Shown here one piece after another: positions 1 through 4,131 of a stretch of DNA of 6,357 nt (the first letter of the stretch is position 1; each line of letters opens with the position of its first letter). Below the pieces are notes generated by a model that saw only the letters and a program-made list of their open reading frames with translations, ran no database searches and had not been told where the DNA came from. The position numbers were made by a program, and so were the translations under genes. Origin of the DNA: an archaeon (GTDB lineage: Archaea; Nanobdellota; Nanobdellia; Woesearchaeales; JAGVOV01); assembly GCA_020052545.1 (NCBI GenBank), contig JAGVOV010000020.1:1-6357 (forward strand). Direction: 5' to 3'.

Positions 1-525
1 CATCCTGATTCCGGTTGTGTCGTTTGCATAGCCAAGCCTGACACCATATTCTCTTAAGGCCTCTAAGCTGTAAACATCTGCGCCTCTGTACTTTACTGGC
101 GTTGCCGCATTCTTTTCAAGCCCATTCATGTCAGCTGGCTTGAAATCTGGCTCTTTTTTTCTGGCCTCTGCAAGATAGCCTTCAACCACTGCTCTGCCGA
201 ATTCCAGCTCTATGAAAGGCCAGAAGGGCTTAATTCTCTTCTGATGTATAGTATACTTACCCTGTACGGTATTTTTTTCATACGTGTTAAGGACAAGCTC
301 TTTTTGAGGCAGACCTCCAAATACAGAGACTAGTTTCTCCATTGTGTCCGCAACGCTCTCAAATATCTCATTGTAAACTGCATGGGCTTCTGTCACCAGG
401 ATGAAATCATTTTTTTTCAGCACTTCCTGAAGTTTCTTGAAAGCCGAATCAACTCTTCCTACCAATGCTTTTGCATTCGCTGCAATATGGTCAGCCTTTG
501 CGTTTGCATCCTCTTCTATGCCCAT
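1..525 (-). CDS. Hypothetical protein, N-terminal 175 codons (3' end outside window)
   Basis: An open minus-strand frame runs from ATG at 525 to the window edge without a stop, so the C-terminus is missing. The protein begins MGIEEDANAKADHIAANAKA. Residues 1-70 look strongly helical (Ala, Lys and Glu rich), which could form a helical bundle or short coiled coil. Residues 70-110 are more mixed and contain KRIKPFWPFIELEFGRAVVEGY. The last part is polar and rich in charged residues. I see no signal peptide, membrane segment or catalytic motif, and I do not recognise the family. The start is supported by a TATA-like box (TTTTATAAAG on the minus strand, 547-556) about 26 bases upstream, which implies a leaderless mRNA. 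The codon use is regular and coding-like. It lies downstream of the metallophosphoesterase but has its own promoter, so it need not be co-transcribed. Function unknown. Confidence 0.8.
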   Translation of the reverse strand, partial: MGIEEDANAKADHIAANAKALVGRVDSAFKKLQEVLKKNDFILVTEAHAVYNEIFESVADTMEKLVSVFGGLPQKELVLNTYEKNTVQGKYTIHQKRIKPFWPFIELEFGRAVVEGYLAEARKKEPDFKPADMNGLEKNAATPVKYRGADVYSLEALREYGVRLGYANDTTGIRM

Positions 526-546
526 CTTCCTGGAGAAAACGGATTT

Positions 547-556
547 CTTTATAAAA
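547..556 (-). promoter_or_regulatory. TATA box for the hypothetical gene starting at 525
   Basis: TTTTATAAAG on the minus strand is centred about 26 bases before the ATG at 525. That spacing places transcription start at or next to the start codon, the usual geometry of an archaeal leaderless gene. No Shine-Dalgarno sequence at normal spacing is present. Confidence 0.6.
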
Positions 557-574
557 TTTACTACATATAAGTGA

Positions 575-1381
575 TTAAACTATCCTCAGTTTTGTATCAG
601 CGAGATTATAGAGGTCGATGCTGACAAGATTCAATTTGTTCTTGTGATGGTTGCTTCCGGGATTGACTGAGATTGTCTCATCGTGCATCTCCATGAAATC
701 GCCTGAGACTTCTGGACTTTCATGGATGTGGCCGTGCAAGGTAAGATAGGGATTTTCCTTTTCTATGAATTCTTTCACAGCCTCGCTGCCCACATGCTGG
801 CCGCCATATGTCGTGTCCAGCTTTGTCCCGTGGGGCGGTGCGTGTATCACATAGATCGTGTCTTCCGGTTCAGAAATCTTCCTCAAAAACTGCAAATCAT
901 GCTCTATCGTCGTCTGCGGCCCTTCAGGCACAGTCCTCAATCCTTCGCTATGCTCTGGTTCAAAATCGCCTTTCTCCCAGTCCTTGAGGCGGAAAGGCGT
1001 GGGATTGACGAAGGGATAGCCGACAATGAAGAAATCGCCAATGCTGTACTTGTTGTGATTGAGGAACTTGATTATGCCTTCTCTCTCTCCTTTCTCAAAG
1101 ACTGGCACGATGGCCCTGAAATCATCGTTCCCTGTCAGCATGAAGACTTCAAGGTGGAGATGCTGCTTCAGTTCCTTTATCCTTGGGAAGAGCCATTTTT
1201 CCAGGAAATCTTTCTGCTCCTGTATCGCTGCATTTGTGTCTTTCCTCTGGCTTTTGGGGCAGATGTCCCCTCCTAGGATTATTGCCTTGAAGCTGTCTTT
1301 CTTGGCCTCCTCAAAGAGCTTCTCATAGACAAGCGTGTTGCCGTGGATGTCGGTCGCATAAAGGACTTTTAGCTGAGCCAT
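575..1381 (-). CDS. Calcineurin-like metallophosphoesterase
   Basis: A 268-residue protein with the complete dinuclear metallophosphoesterase signature in order: D11-x-H13 (TDIHGN), G38-D39 (GGDI), G84-N85-D86 (GND), H180 and H184 (IHAPPHG), and H218-x-H220 (GHIH). These are the metal ligands and active-site residues of the calcineurin/Icc/YfcE-like superfamily, which hydrolyses phosphomono- or diesters. The substrate cannot be told from sequence; phosphodiesters, nucleotides and phosphoproteins are all possible. No signal peptide is seen, so it is probably cytosolic. An in-frame TTG at 1387 would add two residues. I prefer ATG at 1381 because a TATA-like box (1403-1412) lies 26 bases before it. 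TAA stop at 575-577. The region between 150 and 200, with PPEG-like and GGQHVGS segments, resembles the substrate loop of archaeal family members. The superfamily is confident; no specific activity is claimed. Confidence 0.93.
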   Translation of the reverse strand: MAQLKVLYATDIHGNTLVYEKLFEEAKKDSFKAIILGGDICPKSQRKDTNAAIQEQKDFLEKWLFPRIKELKQHLHLEVFMLTGNDDFRAIVPVFEKGEREGIIKFLNHNKYSIGDFFIVGYPFVNPTPFRLKDWEKGDFEPEHSEGLRTVPEGPQTTIEHDLQFLRKISEPEDTIYVIHAPPHGTKLDTTYGGQHVGSEAVKEFIEKENPYLTLHGHIHESPEVSGDFMEMHDETISVNPGSNHHKNKLNLVSIDLYNLADTKLRIV

Positions 1382-1402
1382 AGGCAAAATCCTGTTATAG
1401 GT

Positions 1403-1412
1403 GATATAATTA
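1403..1412 (-). promoter_or_regulatory. TATA box for the metallophosphoesterase
   Basis: AATTATATCA-like sequence on the minus strand, centred near 1407 and 26 bases upstream of the ATG at 1381. This indicates a leaderless transcript and supports ATG 1381 over the TTG at 1387. Confidence 0.55.
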
Positions 1413-1430
1413 GTTTGCGGATTTGGAAAC

Positions 1431-1438
1431 TTTATATT
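1431..1438 (+). promoter_or_regulatory. Plus-strand TATA box facing the hairpin cassette
   Basis: GGAAAC followed by TTTATATT reads as a purine-rich BRE plus TATA box on the plus strand. It is the same octamer as the box serving the gene at 3539. Transcription would start near 1460, about ten bases before the first of four hairpins, although no protein gene follows. The A/T-rich sequence is partly symmetric, so it could also serve the minus strand. Confidence 0.4.
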
Positions 1439-1449
1439 ATGGACTGGTC
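1439..1449. repeat. Direct repeat copy 1 of the tRNA-Ala 3' end
   Basis: ATGGACTGGTC here is identical to 1594-1604, which is the complement of the last bases of tRNA-Ala plus one base. The two copies bracket a 144-base hairpin-rich segment. The match is 11 bases exactly and stops on both sides. It is short enough to be chance, but its position against the tRNA 3' end is what an integration event would leave. Confidence 0.5.
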
Positions 1450-1469
1450 AAAATCAAATCTTTCAAGTG

Positions 1470-1488
1470 TCAGAAACCGGGTTTCTGA
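1470..1488. repeat. Inverted repeat HP1 (8 bp arms, 3-base loop)
   Basis: Arms TCAGAAAC (1470-1477) and GTTTCTGA (1481-1488) are perfectly complementary around CGG. The inner GAAAC/GTTTC is shared with HP2, so the two look like diverged copies of one hairpin. Confidence 0.85.
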
Positions 1489-1496
1489 GCATGCTC
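1487..1496. repeat. Perfect 10-base palindrome between HP1 and HP2
   Basis: GAGCATGCTC is self-complementary and overlaps the ends of HP1 and HP2. With GGTTTCT before it (1480-1486) and GGAAACC after it (1497-1503) the symmetry extends to 24 bases with a single T-G position. In RNA this makes a hairpin that excludes HP1 and HP2. Confidence 0.8.
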
Positions 1497-1513
1497 GGAA
1501 ACCTTGTTTCCGA
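1495..1513. repeat. Inverted repeat HP2 (8 bp arms, 3-base loop)
   Basis: Arms TCGGAAAC (1495-1502) and GTTTCCGA (1506-1513) are perfectly complementary around CTT. The stem differs from HP1 by paired changes (CA/TG to CG/CG), consistent with compensatory change between related hairpins. Confidence 0.85.
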
Positions 1514-1533
1514 CAATTTGATAGAAGAAGCTG

Positions 1534-1559
1534 GTGCTATTGGCCTAAGCCAATAGCAC
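1534..1559. repeat. Inverted repeat HP3 (11 bp arms, 4-base loop)
   Basis: Arms GTGCTATTGGC (1534-1544) and GCCAATAGCAC (1549-1559) pair perfectly around CTAA. It is the strongest hairpin in the window. On the plus strand a T5 run follows eight bases later, so it could act as a 3' end structure. Confidence 0.9.
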
Positions 1560-1566
1560 TATCTGG

Positions 1567-1589
1567 TTTTTGCCACGAAGTGGGAAAAA
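1567..1589. repeat. Inverted repeat HP4 (10-base arms, one mismatch)
   Basis: Arms TTTTTGCCAC (1567-1576) and GTGGGAAAAA (1580-1589) pair around GAA with one G-G mismatch. On the minus strand this begins six bases after the tRNA discriminator base with a T5 run, so it may include the transcription end of the tRNA gene. Confidence 0.75.
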
Positions 1590-1594
1590 GCTGA

Positions 1595-1668
1595 TGGACT
1601 GGTCGGGATTTGAACCCGAAGCCTCACCGCAGCCAGCGGCGCGTTATACCAGGTTTAACTACCAGCCC
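1595..1668 (-). tRNA. tRNA-Ala (anticodon GGC)
   Basis: A full 74-base cloverleaf on the minus strand. The acceptor stem is GGGCTGG/CCAGTCC and contains G3-U70, the alanine identity pair. Then come T8-A9, D stem GTTA/TAAC with G18-G19 in its loop, anticodon stem CGCCG/CGGTG with loop CTGGCTG (T33, anticodon GGC), a five-base variable loop, T stem TCGGG/CCCGA with loop TTCAAAT, and discriminator A73. CCA is not encoded and there is no intron. Oddities: base 37 is T rather than a purine, and C32-G38 could pair and shrink the anticodon loop to five bases. It would read GCC and GCU codons. A TATA-like box at 1701-1708 lies about 36 bases upstream, implying a roughly ten-base leader removed by RNase P. 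No long T run follows, only TTTTT at 1585-1589. Confidence 0.93.
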
Positions 1669-1700
1669 AAACAAATGTAGATTATGTGAGAATCCAAGCC

Positions 1701-1710
1701 TTATAAAAAA
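1701..1710 (-). promoter_or_regulatory. T-run ending the acyltransferase mRNA and TATA box of the tRNA
   Basis: On the minus strand TTTTTTATAA follows directly after the TAG stop of the acyltransferase (1711-1713). Six T residues fit an archaeal T-rich transcription end. The overlapping TTTTATAA is correctly placed, about 36 bases before the mature tRNA, to be its TATA box with a short leader. Termination and initiation signals appear to share the same bases. Confidence 0.5.
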
Positions 1711-2904
1711 CTATTGGTATTTCGAAATGAGCTTCATCTTGAGCCTGTTGAATTCCATTATCGCATCCACCATATGGAAATGCCTCTGCAGATAGGCATC
1801 GCCATATTCCATTATCGCTTTCCTGTCTCCTTTCATCTGCGAAAGGCTTCGGCTGAAATTTGGCGCCTTCACAGACAAAGAATCTAAAGCTTTGCCGACT
1901 TTGCACTCCATGCTGCCATCAAGGGATAAAGCTGCACAATAAACATCTGCCGGAAATATGGTGAAATTGGAGTAAACCTGCTTCTCCGCATACCTCTTCA
2001 GCTCAATCGGATTTGTGCCAGGTTCTATACTTATGGGCTGGCCAAATGTGATGGCAAATTCTCCGTAATTCCTCTGCCAGTATTCCATGATCTGCCTCAT
2101 CGTTATCCCATTTGCCCTTGTCCCTTTATGCCTTAATTCCTCCATATCTGGGGATGTCTCATAGCTTATGTTCACCGGCATAAGCAAGATATGCTGCTGT
2201 CCTGAAGCGTCTATCGGCGCATTGAAGGCTGCTGGGAGAAAATCGCCGCAGTAGTCTGGCCTCATCCTGCTTCCGCCGGCAAAGTTAAGCACGCTTTGCC
2301 TGCCAATGAGCATATTTTTGATGAAGAGGTTCCATGTAAAATTATAGTCTAAGCTATCTTTGGAAAGCTTTTCAGCATCAATGAATTCACGATGGAGGAT
2401 TGTTGCATTTAGTTTCTTCATCAGGAATTCCCTGTAACGCTTTGTATGCATGACGCCATCTTCAATCTTCTGGAAGAGGTTGTTGCCGGCTATAGTGCTT
2501 GGGAAGCTTCCGTCATCAAGATTTGCCCCGAGCTGCACAAGCGCGTAGCCTATCGCAATCTCGTCTATATGGCTGTAATGGTTCGCAACAATGAAGCTGG
2601 TTTTCTTAGGATCATATTGATGCGTATCTATTCTTTCAAATGAGCTGAAACGGTGCTCGAAGTAAAAGTCGCACAATGAGGCTGCCATAGAAAGCATCGT
2701 TTTGCTTGGCCTCGGCTTTATCATTGCAATATACCCAATTGCATTGTTGATAAGTTCCTCAAGGCCTCTCTTTTTTTTGGTTTTCCACCCCCAAACCTTT
2801 AGGACATCATCTACCCTTTCATGCTTCCAGAGCTCAGCAAGGGTTTTTCCAGCAATCTCATCAATGTTCATTTTCAAAGGGTTACTTACCCCAAATAAAA
2901 ACAT
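1711..2904 (-). CDS. PlsB-like glycerol-3-phosphate/1-acyl acyltransferase family protein
   Basis: A 397-residue protein with the block order of the PlsB/PlsC acyltransferase superfamily. Block I is ANHYSHIDEI with the catalytic H109-x4-D114. Block II includes AGNNLF (139-144) followed by LNATILHRE. Block III is FAGGSRMR (208-215). Block IV is MPVNISYE (242-249), close to the PlsB IP[V/I]xIxYE block. Such enzymes move an acyl chain from acyl-CoA, acyl-ACP or acyl-phosphate to a glycerol-phosphate-type acceptor at the membrane. No clear transmembrane helix is seen. In block III the usual acidic residue (EGxRSR) is Gly210, so acceptor or activity may differ. The start is uncertain. ATG 2904 lies 26 bases after a CTATAAAC box. 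ATG 2871 (MNIDEIAGKT, 386 residues) is a good alternative, because the eleven extra codons look less like coding sequence. A TTG at 2955 is unlikely. Superfamily fairly sure, substrate unknown. Confidence 0.8.
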   Translation of the reverse strand: MFLFGVSNPLKMNIDEIAGKTLAELWKHERVDDVLKVWGWKTKKKRGLEELINNAIGYIAMIKPRPSKTMLSMAASLCDFYFEHRFSSFERIDTHQYDPKKTSFIVANHYSHIDEIAIGYALVQLGANLDDGSFPSTIAGNNLFQKIEDGVMHTKRYREFLMKKLNATILHREFIDAEKLSKDSLDYNFTWNLFIKNMLIGRQSVLNFAGGSRMRPDYCGDFLPAAFNAPIDASGQQHILLMPVNISYETSPDMEELRHKGTRANGITMRQIMEYWQRNYGEFAITFGQPISIEPGTNPIELKRYAEKQVYSNFTIFPADVYCAALSLDGSMECKVGKALDSLSVKAPNFSRSLSQMKGDRKAIMEYGDAYLQRHFHMVDAIMEFNRLKMKLISKYQ

Positions 2905-2925
2905 TATGCAAAGTACCAATATAGG

Positions 2926-2933
2926 GTTTATAG
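2926..2933 (-). promoter_or_regulatory. TATA box for the acyltransferase
   Basis: CTATAAAC on the minus strand is centred about 26 bases before ATG 2904. A weaker TTTTTATT at 2894-2901 has the same distance to ATG 2871, so the box choice and the start choice are linked. The stronger match favours 2904. Confidence 0.45.
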
Positions 2934-2991
2934 GCTTTAAGGCATCAAAATACAAATGATGTGCTTTAAGGCATTAAAATACAAATGATGC
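2934..2991. repeat. Two tandem copies of a 29-base unit in the divergent promoter region
   Basis: The unit starting GCTTTAAGGCAT and ending AAATACAAATGATG occurs at 2934-2962 and again at 2963-2991. The copies differ only at the C/T of position 13 and at the last base. No third copy follows. The repeat abuts the acyltransferase TATA box (2926-2933) and lies about 50 bases before the TATA box of the winged-helix gene. That is the place where a regulator of one or both genes would bind. It may also be a simple tandem duplication without function. Confidence 0.85.
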
Positions 2992-3042
2992 GACTTACCA
3001 CCTAGATTCATCCATACTTCTACCAATATACGGAAAGTAACA

Positions 3043-3050
3043 TTTATATA
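3043..3050 (+). promoter_or_regulatory. TATA box for the winged-helix gene
   Basis: TTTATATA preceded by the purine-rich GGAAAGTAAC (BRE-like) is a near-ideal archaeal promoter. Transcription would start near 3072, leaving a leader of about 15 bases. Confidence 0.75.
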
Positions 3051-3055
3051 CTGGA

Positions 3056-3070
3056 AAGCTAAACTAGCTT
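3056..3070. promoter_or_regulatory. Dyad operator candidate before the winged-helix gene
   Basis: AAGCTA, AAC, TAGCTT forms a perfect 6-3-6 inverted repeat between the TATA box and the expected transcription start. A regulator bound here would block initiation. The downstream gene encodes a winged-helix protein, so autoregulation is possible but not shown. Confidence 0.4.
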
Positions 3071-3074
3071 CCTA

Positions 3075-3081
3075 GGGGGTG
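3075..3081 (+). promoter_or_regulatory. Shine-Dalgarno sequence for the winged-helix gene
   Basis: GGGGGTG, one base from the archaeal GGAGGTG, ends five bases before ATG 3087. It fixes the start of this gene. Most other genes here appear leaderless and have no such site. Confidence 0.7.
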
Positions 3082-3086
3082 TAGAG

Positions 3087-3506
3087 ATGGTTATACTATT
3101 TGACAGGTTTAATCTTCCAGAAGATGTATATGAGGTGATTTTTGCCACCAAGCAGCAAAAAATAGTAGGCAAACTTCTGATAAAGCACATCAAGGAGCAG
3201 GGCGGCGAGATAGGCAAGACTGAGATGTCGATGTTCGCGACTTTGCTTCATGAAGGCGAGATGATAACTTATATCGACGAAGCCCCATACAAAGGCAAGA
3301 AAGTCAAGATCAGCTACAACAAAAGACAATTTTATGACAGGATCCTGACTCCGATGAAGGCCATGGGCTTAATAGACTATGATCTTTACAAGAAAACTTA
3401 CAAGATTTCTGACAAATTCAATCAGGCCATGATCAAAGTAGGCCTGATGTGGCTCCGCGAAGTGAGGCAGGGAATGCCAGTTGCTCCTCAGCCAGGCCAG
3501 AAGTAA
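3087..3506 (+). CDS. Winged-helix-like DNA-binding protein
   Basis: A 139-residue basic protein. Residues 22-40 (KQQKIVGKLLIKHIKEQGG) would be helix 1 and residues 43-56 helix 2. Residues 78-94 (NKRQFYDRILTPMKAMGLI) would be a recognition helix running into a beta wing, YDLYKKTYKISDKF (98-111). That helix-LGLI-wing-ISDKF pattern is typical of archaeal winged-helix regulators (compare RLEKLGLI...YRLTDKG). A further helix (112-127) could serve dimerisation, and the tail is Pro/Gln rich. There is no ligand or metal-binding domain. It is likely a small transcription regulator or nucleoid-associated protein. Both a strong TATA box and a Shine-Dalgarno site precede it, suggesting good expression, and a dyad at 3056-3070 could be its own operator. 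The specific family is not recognised; the fold assignment is moderate. Confidence 0.8.
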   Translation: MVILFDRFNLPEDVYEVIFATKQQKIVGKLLIKHIKEQGGEIGKTEMSMFATLLHEGEMITYIDEAPYKGKKVKISYNKRQFYDRILTPMKAMGLIDYDLYKKTYKISDKFNQAMIKVGLMWLREVRQGMPVAPQPGQK

Positions 3507-3507
3507 G

Positions 3508-3515
3508 TTTATATT
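3508..3515 (+). promoter_or_regulatory. TATA box for the 184-residue unknown gene
   Basis: TTTATATT begins one base after the TAA stop of the winged-helix gene and is centred 27 bases before ATG 3539. It indicates a separate leaderless transcript despite the short gap. The following CTTCTTCATTTCC is pyrimidine rich, like the CTTCTTCATC before the GluRS start. Confidence 0.6.
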
Positions 3516-3538
3516 CTCTTCTTCATTTCCTTCTTTTT

Positions 3539-4093
3539 ATGATGACTGAAAGGCTGGAGCAGATAATGTACCAAGCTGTAGATCTTGCTCTGGAAAAAGA
3601 GGATAATGAAAGCTATATGGGCTGGGTTATTGATGAGGCAAAGAAGGAGGGCGCATCTACTCTGGATATCATCGGCCTTGAAGATTTCTATTCCATATTC
3701 AGGCAGCCCGGCATAAATGACCTTGCAGGTTATCTTTCAACAACTGATGAGGACACTGCCATCCTGAGGTTCATACAGATACAAGAATTCCTTTACAAAC
3801 AAGGCCTGCCGAAGTCAGATGAAGCATTGAAGATAGCCCAGATGTGGCATATAAGGCAGAAAACTCTGAAGTTTTATGAACGGTTTGCGGTTGAAGTCAT
3901 GCAAGGTAATAAGACAAACAAAGGTAATGTTGCTGTTGAATTTGAGAATTTCAAGGCTTACGTCTCCGGCAACATGACTTACCGCGGCTATAGGCTCATC
4001 ATGGATGCCGGCCTGATGGTGAAGCTGCTTGATGACCCTTTGAATGTGAGCGACAGGGAAATAAGGGAAACATTCAACTATGTCACCCATTAG
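3539..4093 (+). CDS. Hypothetical helical protein, 184 residues
   Basis: I do not recognise this protein. It starts MMTERLEQIMYQAVDLALEK and appears almost wholly alpha-helical, acidic and soluble. There is no signal peptide, membrane helix, Cys cluster or catalytic motif. Features that may help a search are LEDFYSIFRQPGINDLAGYL (48-65 region), TAILRFIQIQEFLYKQGLP (73-91) and the C-terminal NMTYRGYRLIMDAGLMVKLL (145-164). The frame extends upstream to 3449 inside the winged-helix gene. The start at 3539 is favoured by the TATA box 27 bases before it; ATG 3542 is an equal alternative and differs by one residue. It sits 38 bases before GluRS, which has its own TATA box, so no operon is evident. 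It is a real gene by length, codon use and promoter, but its function is unknown. Confidence 0.82.
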   Translation: MMTERLEQIMYQAVDLALEKEDNESYMGWVIDEAKKEGASTLDIIGLEDFYSIFRQPGINDLAGYLSTTDEDTAILRFIQIQEFLYKQGLPKSDEALKIAQMWHIRQKTLKFYERFAVEVMQGNKTNKGNVAVEFENFKAYVSGNMTYRGYRLIMDAGLMVKLLDDPLNVSDREIRETFNYVTH

Positions 4094-4100
4094 AGCAAAA

Positions 4101-4110
4101 CTATATAAAC
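4101..4110 (+). promoter_or_regulatory. TATA box for GluRS
   Basis: CTATATAAAC is centred 27 bases before ATG 4132, with no Shine-Dalgarno site between. This indicates a leaderless transcript carrying GluRS and the overlapping cupin gene. Confidence 0.7.
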
Positions 4111-4131
4111 TAAAATCCTTCTTCATCTTTT

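Larger units (their letters stand above)
1460..1591 (+). ncRNA. Candidate structured small RNA: four tandem hairpins
   Basis: This gap lacks a convincing gene but holds four consecutive inverted repeats. HP1 1470-1488: TCAGAAAC, loop CGG, GTTTCTGA. HP2 1495-1513: TCGGAAAC, loop CTT, GTTTCCGA. HP3 1534-1559: GTGCTATTGGC, loop CTAA, GCCAATAGCAC (11 perfect pairs). HP4 1567-1589: TTTTTGCCAC, loop GAA, GTGGGAAAAA (9 of 10 pairs). A plus-strand TATA box at 1431-1438 would start a transcript near 1460, just before HP1. The TTTTT at 1567-1571 after HP3 could end it. On the minus strand the same structures follow directly behind the tRNA and could be a long trailer. Strand and 3' end are inferred. 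The hairpins are seen directly; their being a functional RNA is a guess. They could instead be DNA-level dyads of a small mobile remnant. Confidence 0.3.

Noticed and set aside
722..1276. A 184-codon plus-strand frame inside the metallophosphoesterase
   Set aside because: It is antisense to a gene with all catalytic motifs; no promoter or recognisable domain.
1470..1513. GAAAC/GTTTC hairpins as CRISPR repeats
   Set aside because: Only two related units occur, with no spacers of regular length and no repeat of constant sequence.
1439..1594. A 51-codon plus-strand frame starting MDWSKSNLSSV and ending at TGA 1592-1594, spanning the hairpin cassette
   Set aside because: The nearby TATA box would start transcription about 20 bases inside the frame. 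There is no Shine-Dalgarno site, and the composition is dictated by the four hairpins. It could be revisited if a peptide is detected.
2872..2955. TTG start at 2955 and the resulting hydrophobic N-terminus (PILVLCIMFLFGV) of the acyltransferase as a signal or membrane anchor
   Set aside because: The extra segment covers the TATA box and part of the tandem repeat, so it is most likely untranslated promoter DNA.
3449..3538. Longer start (3449) for the 184-residue protein
   Set aside because: It would overlap the winged-helix gene by 58 bases, has no upstream signal, and runs across the TATA box at 3508-3515.
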